37,475 bases of DNA from Endotrypanum monterogeii (GCA_000333855.2 CM007339.1:466127-503601), one strand, 5' to 3'. Numbered from the stretch's first letter, positions 26,601-35,154 are shown. The notes: generated from the letters alone by a model not told the origin. Numbers and translations: made by a program.

Positions 26601-28816
26601 CTAGTGCGCGGGAGGGCGGAAGCGCACGCGCTGCAAACGTCGTTGATCGCCAAGACGGGAAGGGTACGAAGGTGATGAGCAGTGACCCCAGCCGAGCGCA
26701 GCTGAGCCGGCATCTTCTGGCCGATCAGCTGCAGTGCTCCGCCCCGACGCAGCTGCGTGCGTTGGTGCAGATCAAGGCGGCAGCGTTGGTCACCATGGCG
26801 CGTCACCACCTCACACAACTGTCCCTAGTTCGGGCGGCACATTACCTTCGGGAAGGGCAGCAATTTTCGCAAGTGTTTCATCGACAGGCAAAGCTAACAC
26901 TATTACCTGAGATGCACATTCTTCTGGCGTGTATCGCCACCTGTATGAGCATGCGGAGACTCCCAGAGCTCGCGGAACCGGCGGCAAGGAAGGACACAGG
27001 AAGCGAAGGCAGGGGCCGCTCTGTGAGCAGCGGTGATGGGGATGCAGCCACTGATGGAACGTCTGGTACTCCCCACGACGCCCTGTTTTCCTTTGCTCAA
27101 GGGTGGCTCTCGACAGGGCGAGCAGAAGCCTCTGCTCACGAGCTCAACAGCAATGCAGAAGTGTCGCGACAGCTCCTCTCGCTGGGCGGGTCTCAGAACA
27201 GCCAGGTCATCGGCAATGAGGACTTCTCTATTCTACCCCAAGAAGAATCCACTGTGGCACAAGACGTTGGGCTACCCTATCTACACCTGCTCGCCGCTGA
27301 GCGTGCTTCCTGCACCAGCCTGCATACGCCACCCTCCCTCTCACTACTGCTTTACATTATGAAGGCGTGGACTGTCTTGCATCTTGTAACCGCGGGTGAA
27401 GAGCTGCTCTGGCAAGAAGGGGACGGCAACTCGGCCTCGCCGTTGTCGACGCCCATGCACACTTCCCAACAGCAGCGGTCAACGGGCAAAGCCAGTGAGT
27501 CTCCCTCACTGTCGACAGCGGCTCTGCGATCTCGCGGGCTGGCATCGGTGTCCCCATCACCGCCGCTTCTGCCGCTTCCCTCGCCATCGCATGCCACCAC
27601 AACGCTGAACACCACTCTCGAAGATCAACAGCGTCGCGTAGCGCGACTTGACAGTCTGACGACGACACCAAGCAGCACCCCGACGCTGCGCAGTCGACAC
27701 GCCACCGTGCCGATGGAGATGCACCGGATCCAGCTGGAGCCTCCCATAGCCGCCGCACACACGACAGCTGAAGTGGGGAGGGATGGAAAAGATGAAGATG
27801 GCGACACTGGCGTGGGACACCCTCCCAAGGACGAGGGGTGTATCAAAATAAAAGCAGTCAGCGACGCCAACATGAACGGGAATCTGGCGCACAGCCCTCA
27901 GAACCACAGCAATCTCGTAAAACAAGTACCAATCAAGACAGACGACGGCGGCATTGGCGATGCGCATACGCAAAGAAATCCCAGATATTTTCATGGCGCT
28001 TCATCCATGACAGCCACAGCGCCTTATCCCTCGGGTGCGTGTGTGAAAATGGTGCCGCAGACGCAGAGGCACCGCGCTCGTGACGTGCTGCAACGCATGA
28101 TCTCCGTCCTCCTCCATCATTATGAAACACACACAGTCGACACAGCGTGTATGACACCGACAGCGTCCTCCGGTAACAGTGGAACGGACGCACGTGCCCC
28201 CCAGCGAGCCTCACTCGCTGCATGGACACCACAAAATATCGTTCTTTTCCGCCTTTTGCACGGGGCCCATCTTCTTCTTGTCGACAGGGACGAGCTGGCA
28301 GCTGCACGGATTATAAAAGAAGCCACACACTACGCGAAAGGGAATCTCGGCGTTCTTCACCCATATGTCGCCGATGGGCTGGCACTCTTGGCGAACGTGT
28401 ACGCTTCGCTGGACGTGGACGCGGTGACTAGCGGCGATGGGCACACTCATTGCAAGTCCCCCGGTGCCGCCGCCTCCATGTCGCCAGAGGGGGCACTAGA
28501 CAACGCAGCCCGAACCCGAAGAGTTGCCGTCCAGCTCGCCATGCGTTGTAGCTGTACGGCGCTGGCCTCCCTCCACATAAATTCAGCGGCCAGTGCGACG
28601 GCAGCTGCGACAGAGCATCCACACCAGGAGACAAGCTTGTGTTTCTCCACAGCCGCGCGTCTTCAGGAGTGGTGGAGTAACCAAGTTCTGCACGAATTGT
28701 GTGGCAACAACATTGGCGGGTATAGTAGGTCCGGAGGATACGATAGAAACGCTGTTCGGCGACTTCGGCTTTTGTTCAGCTGGCTTCCGGGATCAGTAGA
28801 CTATCCTTCCTCGTGA
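23609..28816 (+). CDS. Very large helical, TPR-like protein, 1735 aa
   Basis: I cannot name a family. Helical segments with the small/large residue alternation of TPR-like repeats lie at about residues 310-370 (ALQCLAEAHQWIAQQ), 1031-1125 (LSLVRAAHYLREGQQFSQ) and 1543-1604 (ELAAARIIKEATHYAKGN, ending in ALLANVYASLD). Low-complexity linkers, rich in Ser, Thr, Ala and Pro, separate them. A basic patch TRKRSRS (876-882) could be a nuclear signal. Three sites fit the SUMO acceptor pattern: IKKE (736-739), IKTE (742-745) and IKTD (1442-1445). No signal peptide or membrane segment is seen. The N-terminal part starts MKHRRDYILRQWNLAED at the first in-frame ATG. The layout vaguely recalls large TPR scaffolds such as the cohesin-loader subunit MAU2/SCC4; that is only a guess. 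Coding is certain from the 5.2 kb open frame. Confidence 0.86.
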   Translation: MKHRRDYILRQWNLAEDMAVQSSKPLHAFLLLHNLLTQPPSVLRRASGTTLEKDRIVNGDVTSTSTQRPEGTTPKVALPLHVASFDAEWKCEELVTRLRAAEYLLFTDAPAARPGGSPTSVLPSPRPLSCSASLEALELAEQVLAPIFATTSILVSTDNIIGTMPPQQVSTTAPSRHSASCASNRFSRVGNKKEITHSRSSYLDDVVREVMDVNQNCTGTPARSSSASLAAEAGGVSVSVQSRVASMYFLNQATVTALAWPLSGFTLAWPVADALADGSDETHAATEDGVQPHLSTSLVFGPANDTITIALSLVVRAHVLQALICHRRSQHKRALQCLAEAHQWIAQQFNDAARTRAVRLLWEDLQERWMPHIRQQQKRASSTSTSPAVATAGAIIQLPPLPGFHRLIGRVIAEEGRACAAMVQTEECKIYYAILQSCSSLPPPALLPCRSASSATAPPFVDAGAQMPAHTADLRLHSRRHQEGLQLLHLLSRGYMTLVRWIEEEAQGDARRTTSSDTPFPSGKSNTMVQSLPWRDALRSVRSRLSPFCLCALQRAYESPPDPPIATTTTTTEPSNVSQGYALGFDMRLAAEILGLYHCLSYVYLLYQKSPAAAQHVVSTMQPDSRSVVDLMARITDRGSVCDTERWHKGNKVAEGGREEEEFLRRYRSVLACETFFGDQQTRPLAQQTSSLVDTDIACRAVEHAKINAFIFGKWHTDDAAVASTSSSPVLCRADIKKEMQIKTESVEADEHGGTALQRTVAQAERPPTWRVATETADSTAPSTTHEISLLWCLVELSLRDNYPFAIRFQRESTDATSPLAAPAKIPHAAQAPGQGLTEAPAAQAPFSGNSSADEMKSSNFPEKRTSPDDACWSMTRKRSRSSSPPLQQTTKFASSFLQPPPSWNWIDPGVRHVFRLYLDLVTVAMRTAATAQVSASNSSSEAEVLQSAVTISPAAASMPLPRLALRHAEQLMARLLFRVDAEMVRLAGNTWGMSPAASAREGGSARAANVVDRQDGKGTKVMSSDPSRAQLSRHLLADQLQCSAPTQLRALVQIKAAALVTMARHHLTQLSLVRAAHYLREGQQFSQVFHRQAKLTLLPEMHILLACIATCMSMRRLPELAEPAARKDTGSEGRGRSVSSGDGDAATDGTSGTPHDALFSFAQGWLSTGRAEASAHELNSNAEVSRQLLSLGGSQNSQVIGNEDFSILPQEESTVAQDVGLPYLHLLAAERASCTSLHTPPSLSLLLYIMKAWTVLHLVTAGEELLWQEGDGNSASPLSTPMHTSQQQRSTGKASESPSLSTAALRSRGLASVSPSPPLLPLPSPSHATTTLNTTLEDQQRRVARLDSLTTTPSSTPTLRSRHATVPMEMHRIQLEPPIAAAHTTAEVGRDGKDEDGDTGVGHPPKDEGCIKIKAVSDANMNGNLAHSPQNHSNLVKQVPIKTDDGGIGDAHTQRNPRYFHGASSMTATAPYPSGACVKMVPQTQRHRARDVLQRMISVLLHHYETHTVDTACMTPTASSGNSGTDARAPQRASLAAWTPQNIVLFRLLHGAHLLLVDRDELAAARIIKEATHYAKGNLGVLHPYVADGLALLANVYASLDVDAVTSGDGHTHCKSPGAAASMSPEGALDNAARTRRVAVQLAMRCSCTALASLHINSAASATAAATEHPHQETSLCFSTAARLQEWWSNQVLHELCGNNIGGYSRSGGYDRNAVRRLRLLFSWLPGSVDYPSS

Positions 28817-29920
28817 AAGTCGAATATATAAATGTATACATCATAAAAGACAGCCATATTAGTATACATATAAACGCATAGACCACACGAAACGCTGGCC
28901 CATATCCCTCCAGGCTCGTTGTGACCGTCTGAGCGCGTTTGGATCAAGTGGTGGGCACGCGATACGTCTGAATGAAGGCGAACCGACGGCAATTTTTTTT
29001 TTTGCCTTCCCTCCCTTCCTCGCCTTGTTCCTCCTCCCCCCATTTGTTGTGGTTCCTTCGTCTATGCTGCTGTAGTGACCCCATGTGGCTTCACATTTCA
29101 TATTGCAAAAGACGGTAGGAGGGCTGGATGCATCAGATGGAAATGTACAGACGCGGTAGGAAGCGGTCGTATCATATGCGCCCACTCGTTGTTGATACGC
29201 ATTGTTTTTTTTTTTTTTACGTCGCGTCCGTGCGCGAGAGAAGTAAAGAGGGGAAGGGAGACCTGGGTGTGGCGTGGCGTGGCGTGGCGACCTCAACCGC
29301 CACGTCCCTGTTGTGTCTACTGTTACACAAGTGGGAGAGGAGGGAAACATCTCTTTGCGCAGAAAGCAGAGAAGCAAACTTGCTTGTATGGAGTGGGGAA
29401 AAAAAAAAAGAAGAAGAGAGAGTTGTCGGGGGCAGACAATAGTTCCAAGATAAAAAGGCATAACGGAATTGGCGGCATCCCGTCTCCCCCTGCTCTGAGG
29501 CCCAGGTCCGCTTACACCCGCCACCCCGCGACTATCAGAAACGAACAAGTGCACAGCACTGTGTGTTTCAACAGATATGCTTATCTATATATGCTGACAA
29601 GAGCAATGTCATGTGCGTTTTCTTCTCTCTACAGGGCCTTCCCATCGCCACCTGCATCTTAACGAACCAACATGCAAGCACATAATCAAACCCCCCGTTT
29701 GGATTCTTGACCATCGCCTCACCTTTTTTTTTTCTCCTCGTATTTACCGATACGCTCCTGCAGCCAGCAAATACGCACGCGCGCATTTCCCATCATAACT
29801 CCCCCACCCCACCCCCCATTGCTAGACTCTCCTCCCTCCCTTTTTGTTTTCCCCCTCTTCAAGGAAAAAAAAAAACAGAAAAAAAAAAAGAGGGAGGGAG
29901 AGAGGGGCAATATCGACGCC
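28817..29920. other. Spacer between the 1735-aa gene and PEX12
   Basis: No gene is supported. It contains T and A homopolymers (near 28993, 29207 and 29400), a short (GTGGC)n run near 29268-29290, and C/T-rich sequence towards PEX12. Open frames of up to 195 codons on both strands here lack coding-type composition. Confidence 0.6.
29827..29863 (+). promoter_or_regulatory. Probable SL trans-splice acceptor for PEX12
   Basis: A long, nearly pure C/T tract ends in TTCAAG with AG at 29862-29863. The purine-rich 57-nt leader after it has no ATG before 29921. Confidence 0.65.
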
Positions 29921-31333
29921 ATGTTCGAGAGCAATCTCCTTTCCCAAGTGAACACCTCCTCACCTCTGCCAACAGTGGTGGAGGTACAGTTCACCACTAA
30001 TATTAGTCAATCCCTCAGCAAATCTTTCCAGTTCGCACACACGCTGCTCGCGGAAAAAAGCGATTGGGCAGCCAAACTGCTGCCGTGGAGTGATGAATTA
30101 TACTTGGCCCTCTCGGGGATGCTCGAGCGGCTGATGCTCGAACACGCTGATACAACCTTCTCCGAGATGATATTCGCCCTGCGTCGTGCTGAGATAGACG
30201 GCCCGCTGGCTTCCGCACCGCTCCTCTCATCCCTATCGTCGTCGTCGTCGTCGTCGTCGTCCCCAGCGGCGGTGACTGGCGTGTCGCCGCCACGGCTGCT
30301 TCCAAGTAAGTGCGCCAGATACCCTCGCTGGCTCCTGTTCGGGCCGCCACCGGCGATGACACCAGAAGAACGTGCGATGAATTTTATCAACGACGACACC
30401 TCTCCGCAGATACGCGCGTCTACGGGTGCTCCGGTAGACGCCACCGTCGCGGCAATCACCTCACCAGACATGGCAATACCCACTCCCCTCGTGGACCCCG
30501 TGGCTCCGGATACAAAAGGAACGATGGGGAGCGAGGTGGACGCCCTTGCGCTCACGGAGCTGAAGTCTGCCGAGCTGCTCAAAGCCGAGCACGCCCCTTA
30601 CGGGTACCTGCGGTTTAAGCCACTAGGTCAACGCAATAAAATTATCTCGCTTTTCCTTGTTACGCTGAAGCCGTACCTGGAGAGAAAGGCGGAACAGTGG
30701 TACATGCACCACACCGATAACTCCGTAGACGCCGTTGCAATGCGGGACGCGTATGCCTTTAGGTATCCCCATCGAGCGGTGGTTTTGCGCCTTCTCGCGC
30801 GGTATGTGTACCCAGCCTACCACATCGCGAAGCAGGGATCTCGACTTCTGTACACAGTGTGCTTTCTTTTGGAAATGACGCCGTACACGTCGCCTCTGCA
30901 TCGTCTTTTTGGCATCGCACTTCGTCGAAGTACCCACGAGGACTCGCTCTCAGTGAGACCCCGTGCACAGCGTGCGCTACTGGTTGCGCGGGTGGTATTG
31001 TTGCTTATTTTCTGTGGATTCCGGCTACTAGACTTCACAAGGAACGCAGATGGGGCATCCTCCGCCCGTGATATACGAGACGAGGGACTCCCAATTCCAC
31101 CGCCACCAGTGCTGGGCTCTGACGTATCGTTTCCTGAAGACCGAAGCAACCTCCCAAAATCTGGCGAGTGCCCCGTCTGCCACAAGCACGTCACAAACGC
31201 GGCGGTTAGCCTCGTCAGCGGCATTGTAGGATGCTATCCGTGTCTGCAAGGGTACGTTGCAGAACACCATATGTGTCCCGTAACGCAGCAAGCCATGGGG
31301 GTGGCACAACTACGCCGCATTTTTGAATGCTAA
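29921..31333 (+). CDS. PEX12: PEX12, RING-type peroxisomal (glycosomal) import factor
   Basis: A 470-aa protein with the Pex2/Pex12-type N-terminal region and a C-terminal RING-like domain. Features in the membrane region include GYLRFKPLGQRNKIISL, YPHRAVVLRLLARYVYPAYH and two hydrophobic helices (RLLYTVCFLLEM and LLVARVVLLLIFCGFRLLDF). The zinc-binding part reads CPVC (Cys417, Cys420), CYPC (Cys438, Cys441), then CPVT (Cys452), typical of the degenerate PEX12 RING that lacks a full set of ligands. PEX12 works with PEX2 and PEX10 in the membrane ubiquitin-ligase complex that recycles the import receptor PEX5; in trypanosomatids the organelle is the glycosome. It is longer than the ~360 residues of human PEX12, mainly through a variable insertion with polyserine encoded by a (TCG)n run (about 30237-30260). 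The first ATG after the acceptor is used. Confidence 0.93.
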   Translation: MFESNLLSQVNTSSPLPTVVEVQFTTNISQSLSKSFQFAHTLLAEKSDWAAKLLPWSDELYLALSGMLERLMLEHADTTFSEMIFALRRAEIDGPLASAPLLSSLSSSSSSSSSPAAVTGVSPPRLLPSKCARYPRWLLFGPPPAMTPEERAMNFINDDTSPQIRASTGAPVDATVAAITSPDMAIPTPLVDPVAPDTKGTMGSEVDALALTELKSAELLKAEHAPYGYLRFKPLGQRNKIISLFLVTLKPYLERKAEQWYMHHTDNSVDAVAMRDAYAFRYPHRAVVLRLLARYVYPAYHIAKQGSRLLYTVCFLLEMTPYTSPLHRLFGIALRRSTHEDSLSVRPRAQRALLVARVVLLLIFCGFRLLDFTRNADGASSARDIRDEGLPIPPPPVLGSDVSFPEDRSNLPKSGECPVCHKHVTNAAVSLVSGIVGCYPCLQGYVAEHHMCPVTQQAMGVAQLRRIFEC

Positions 31334-32123
31334 GAAACGAAGCACCTCCGGAAAAGCAGGAGGGTATGACGGAAAGGGAAGGGGTTCAGTCGTGCACAGA
31401 TGTGTGATGGTGATGATGTTCCGACCCCACCCCCCGATGGACATCTCAGGAGATTGCAGCCCCCTCCCCACCACCACCACCACCACCACACACACACACC
31501 CACTCCGGAATATATATGATTTTATACTTTTTCGGCTTGATGTAAGTCACTTCTTTGTGACTTTATTAGTCCTCTCGTTTTTTCTTCTTTTTGTGTGTGA
31601 TCAGTTGTTCTTTTTTCTGTTATGTCCTTCGAAAGGAGAGGGAAGCCCTCACAGTGAACACGTTGACAGCCCCTTGAGTCATCTTTTGCAGCTCGGCCGC
31701 ACGTTCACGTCATGGGGGTGGTAGTTTTCTACATCTGTTTGCTGTTGCTGTTGTGTCGGTATGTAATACCTAAACAACAACACAAATATATATATACATA
31801 TATATATATTTGTGTATCTGTATATGTGCGCAAGAAAATCTCTGAAGCGGTGCCACCTAGAAGAAGAAGAAAGGGTCTATGGGGGGAGAGAGGTACGCCG
31901 TGTGCCCGGCGTATCTGTGTCACCGAGGACGCGCCTGTTGCTCTTGAGCTGAGAAAACTCAGAGGGGGAAAAAAAAGAGACGAAGATCTCCCTTGCAGGT
32001 AAAAAAAAAAACAAGCCTCCTTTTTCAGTCGCAACCACCGTACCATGACAGACAAGACATACCCCTAGATATAAATAAGTGTACATCGATTTCGTTCATC
32101 GATAGACCCCTCCCTAAACACAA

Positions 32124-32183
32124 CTAGCTGTGCGTGCGTACTTGGGGCAGAGTGGGTGCGTTGCGTACGCACAGCTTAGCTAG
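32124..32183. repeat. Imperfect inverted repeat
   Basis: The left arm CTAGCTGTGCGT pairs with the right arm ACGCACAGCTTAGCTAG, with a small bulge on the right. A perfect 10-base palindrome, TGCGTACGCA, lies at the inner edge of the right arm (32162-32171). Confidence 0.75.
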
Positions 32184-32368
32184 TCATCTGTGACACTGAG
32201 GAGAGAGGGGAGGAGGAGGCGGTGGATGACGTAGTGTCGAAACTCATGCAAGTCATCCACTTGTAAATTCGTTTCTCTGGTCCTGTTTCTGCTCAAGATG
32301 ATCGCAGAGAGAGAGAGCCCACCACCACCTCTCCATCTTTCGCTCGCTCGCTCTGTGGCCCTAGAAAT

Positions 32369-32448
32369 TTCTTCCTCTTCTCTACACGCCCTTGATTTTT
32401 TTTTTCGCGTCGATACATTGTCGGCACTTTAAAAAAAAACGACTTGAG
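32369..32448 (+). promoter_or_regulatory. Probable SL trans-splice acceptor for the 32527 gene
   Basis: C/T-rich sequence with a long T run (to 32405) is followed by the first AG at 32447-32448. No ATG lies between this AG and 32527, which supports 32527 as the start. Confidence 0.45.
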
Positions 32449-32526
32449 GAAAAGAGAAAAAGCAACAAACAGAAGAACACGGAACGTGCGCACTGGGGGT
32501 GGGTCTGTGTCTTGCCGCAGGCAGCA

Positions 32527-33033
32527 ATGGGCGGCATAAAAGGTGGCATCGGCAGCTTCCTTCTGCGCCGTACAGCAGCTAAGAGTATTCGGCAGAAGCA
32601 CTTCACCGGACCACAGTTTTATAAGCGAAAAACGTTCAACTTCCCTAGAGGTCATCATCAACTTCACCGTCGCGTGGCTCCGGCGCTTCAAACAGGATCA
32701 CCGACACATCAACGAGAGCATCAGCGGTATGCTCACCTCCCGGGAGATGCCCGTACGCGGCCGAGCGAAGACTTCACATTCTCCCACCCCACCTCCTCTG
32801 GCCACGATAGCCGTGCTGGGGAACGGGCAGACAAGGCCATGTATGCCTGGAGGAAGCGAGGCTCGTTACAGCTCTATCAAATGGGTGGGAAGCGCGAAAT
32901 TTTTTGTTGCTACCGATGCGGCTATCCCGTGAAGAGTGCCCTCGTCGCCATCAAGGACGATAACTGGGATTACCGCATGTGCTACACCTGCTACACAAAC
33001 ACGGTGAACACAGGGATGGAGAACAACACATAG
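32527..33033 (+). CDS. Small CxxC zinc-ribbon-like protein with a frame conflict
   Basis: As read, 168 aa. The N terminus (MGGIKGGIGSFLLRRTAAKS) is basic, without acidic residues, and suits mitochondrial targeting. The C-terminal part is well formed: CCYRC (Cys127, 128, 131) and CYTC (Cys152, 155) make a four-Cys zinc-ribbon-like pair around DDNWDYRM. The middle (about residues 41-80) is His/Gln/Arg-rich and lacks GC-rich third positions. Over the same bases (about 32650-32770) the +1 frame stays open, has GC-rich third positions and encodes a good amphipathic stretch (EVIINFTVAWLRRFKQDHRH). A pair of compensating indels, real or from sequencing, would explain this. I do not recognise the family. 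Confidence is for a gene being here, not for the exact protein. Confidence 0.7.
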   Translation: MGGIKGGIGSFLLRRTAAKSIRQKHFTGPQFYKRKTFNFPRGHHQLHRRVAPALQTGSPTHQREHQRYAHLPGDARTRPSEDFTFSHPTSSGHDSRAGERADKAMYAWRKRGSLQLYQMGGKREIFCCYRCGYPVKSALVAIKDDNWDYRMCYTCYTNTVNTGMENNT

Positions 33034-33758
33034 GATGTCCAGACGCCCCGCTTTGGGGGGGGGGGCCAAGGATAGAAATATCCTGCACTCATGAGGCCCC
33101 ACCACCTCCACCTCCTCCAGGATACAGCCGAGCTACATCACGTACGCTGGTTGGGCACAGTTTCTGGTACTGCAGCTTAAAGGAAAGGTGAAGCAAAAAA
33201 AAAAAGGGGGGAAAGAATGAAAATGACCCGCACTTGATGCGCTGACCAGGCGCGCCCATCACAATTCTTCGTATCCTTTGAAGAAATGAGTACAGCGGGT
33301 GAACTCTCTTCCACTACATCTTCGCTCTGATAACCGCGTGCGGATTGTCTTTTTATCTCCCCCATCCTCCCTCCCCCACCCACTGAGGGAAGGGTAAGGG
33401 AGAGGGAAGATTGAAATGAAAAAAAAAAATCGACAACTGATGCCTGACACCAAAAATTAAAAAAAAAAACGTGGAGCTGAGAGGGGAGCGGCAATGGCAT
33501 CGAACTGTTTTTTTCTGGGGCTGGACACCCCTCGCGATCAGTCTTCAGTCATCAAATACTCTCCAGAGAGAGCAGCACACACACACACACACACACAATC
33601 TTCTTCTGCCTCTTCCTCTCCTTTTTTTTTTCGTTCGTTCAAATCGATAATAGTCCCCTACACACATACGCACATATCTATATAAATATATCTTATATAG
33701 AGAGAGAAATAAAAAGGCTAGCACCCTTGAGTAGGCACGAGAGGGATTTGGGTGGAGG

Positions 33759-33772
33759 ACCGACCGGTCGGT
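33759..33772. repeat. Perfect 14-base palindrome
   Basis: ACCGACCGGTCGGT equals its own reverse complement. It lies about 78 bases before the SURP-protein start, just upstream of the T-rich acceptor tract. Confidence 0.9.
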
Positions 33773-33800
33773 ACTTCCTTTACGCTTGGAAGAAGAAACA

Positions 33801-33820
33801 TTTTTTTTGTTTGTTTCAAG
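33801..33820 (+). promoter_or_regulatory. Probable SL trans-splice acceptor for the SURP gene
   Basis: A T/G pyrimidine-rich run ends in TTTCAAG with AG at 33819-33820. The 29-nt leader has no ATG before 33850. Confidence 0.65.
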
Positions 33821-33849
33821 ACGCAAGCGAGAGGCAGATAAACATCCGT

Positions 33850-34533
33850 ATGATGGACTACAACGCAGCAGATGCCACAACGACGGTGGTGGACGATAAC
33901 CTGCCACCAGGTATCACAGCGAAGCAGGACGAGATCATTCAGTATGTGGCCAAGTACGTGGTCGCATCCTGCGACGGCGCACGATACCAAGACAAGGTCC
34001 GCACACGCACGAAGCACAATCCGTACTTTGATTTCCTTAACGCCAAGCACCCTTACCATTCGTATTACCAGTACCTCTTGGAGTCCTACCGTCACTGGAT
34101 GCGCAACAGCGAGGCAGTAGGATCCGGAGCGTGGGGCGGCGGCGCCGATGGCACGCAAGAGCAAGGGCAGCAGCAGTGGAGTGAGGAAGACTACTATCAG
34201 TACTACGGCGCATACGCTGGACAAGCAAGCGGCATCGATTTTCAGGGCAATGCTGTCGGTCAACCAGGCGAGCAAAGCGGCTATGCGGACGCGTCTAGCT
34301 CGGCGCATGTGCACAGCACGAACGGCGCTGTTGATCCCACCGCGTATATGTCGGAAGCAGCAACTGCAGCCAGCTACGGTGGGGGCTACGACGACCCCTC
34401 AGCCTCATTCACGGGTCAAGTTCAGGCGTCACCGACTGCCGTCGACGGCGAAGCTCAGGCCGAAGAGGACGACGGTGACGAGTACGAGCTGGTGATGGAA
34501 AATGGTCAGTGGGTCTCCCGCAAGCGAGCATAA
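33850..34533 (+). CDS. Single-SURP-domain protein, splicing-factor type (SF3A1/PRP21-like)
   Basis: A 227-aa protein. A SURP (SWAP) module occupies about residues 22-81: ITAKQDEIIQYVAKYVVASC, then KHNPYFDFLNAKHPYHSYYQ, matching the family pattern of a helix followed by NPxFxFL and PYHxYY. SURP modules are found in pre-mRNA splicing factors, notably SF3A1/PRP21 of the U2 snRNP, and bind partner proteins such as SF1 or SF3A3. Here there is just one SURP and no ubiquitin-like domain. The rest is a Tyr/Gln/Gly/Ala-rich low-complexity tail (YYQYYGAYAGQASG) ending in an acidic patch and SRKRA. ATG codons at 33850 and 33853 are consecutive; the first is taken. The SURP domain is clear; assignment to the U2 snRNP is inference. 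Confidence 0.85.
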   Translation: MMDYNAADATTTVVDDNLPPGITAKQDEIIQYVAKYVVASCDGARYQDKVRTRTKHNPYFDFLNAKHPYHSYYQYLLESYRHWMRNSEAVGSGAWGGGADGTQEQGQQQWSEEDYYQYYGAYAGQASGIDFQGNAVGQPGEQSGYADASSSAHVHSTNGAVDPTAYMSEAATAASYGGGYDDPSASFTGQVQASPTAVDGEAQAEEDDGDEYELVMENGQWVSRKRA

Positions 34534-34759
34534 CCGTACCACCACCACCGTCACCACTTGTGTTCTCGATTCGGCTCTAGATGACGGAGCGTACAGACAG
34601 AGCGACACACACAAACACGGCCATCGCGAATACGCATGCTAAATGAATAGCGAGTGAGGAAAGAAAAAAGGAAGAGAGAGGAGGGAGGGGTCTCAATATG
34701 CAGCGCCGTGTTCCTTTTTTTGTTTGTTTGTTGTGAGTGTGAGGTAAGTGTAAAGCATG

Positions 34760-34795
<36 letters not shown>

Positions 34796-34802
34796 ATATA
34801 TA
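34760..34802. repeat. (TA)n tract with TTA interruptions
   Basis: A TA dinucleotide tract of about 43 bases with two TATTATA interruptions, followed by a (GGT)n run. Confidence 0.9.
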
Positions 34803-34938
34803 AGGTGGTGGTGGTGGTGTCTCGAGCCGCCCCCCCCCCCCAACGGCCCAAAGAGGGGGCATCACCACCAGACGTTGGAATACTGTTTTCCCCCACCCAC
34901 CCCTCCTGATGCATCTCTGCAACTGCAAACATGTATTC

Positions 34939-34972
34939 ACCTTGTTGTTGTTTTCTTTTCCGGACACAATAG
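34939..34972 (+). promoter_or_regulatory. Possible SL trans-splice acceptor for the first SPFH gene
   Basis: A T-rich tract (CACCTTGTTGTTGTTTTCTT onward) leads to the AG at 34971-34972. The leader from here would have an ATG at 34978 whose frame runs past the true start to 35280, so a more downstream acceptor may be used. Confidence 0.3.
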
Positions 34973-35112
34973 GTGGGATGACTCTTGCGGTGAACACAAC
35001 TGACTCCTCCGAATACATCCCTCCTTCCCCAAAATACACTCCTTCGGCGCGCAATGAAAAGATTGTCCTGATACCTTCTATCGATCCAATAAGACATCCA
35101 TCACTGTACACA

Positions 35113-35154
35113 AACACACACACACACGCATATATATATATATATATATATATA
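35113..35154. repeat. (CA)n-(TA)n compound microsatellite
   Basis: A CA tract (about 35113-35128) runs into a TA tract (about 35130-35154), followed by six G and a purine-rich run. Confidence 0.9.

Larger units (their letters stand above)
31334..32526. other. Spacer between PEX12 and the zinc-ribbon gene
   Basis: No gene is seen. It contains a (CCA)n/(CA)n run near 31469-31500, T-rich sequence, a TA tract near 31787-31810, an imperfect inverted repeat at 32124-32183, and a T-rich acceptor tract at its right end. Confidence 0.6.
33034..33849. other. Spacer between the zinc-ribbon and SURP genes
   Basis: No gene is seen. It has G and A homopolymers, a CA tract near 33577-33597, AT-rich sequence near 33675-33700, and a 14-base perfect palindrome at 33759-33772. 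Confidence 0.6.

Noticed and set aside
29075..29662. 195-codon frame in the spacer before PEX12
   Set aside because: It passes through T and A homopolymers and a (GTGGC)n run and has no third-position bias.
31405..31425. Possible C/D snoRNA box (GTGATGATG-like)
   Set aside because: No matching D box with terminal pairing was seen; ATGATG is common in these spacers.
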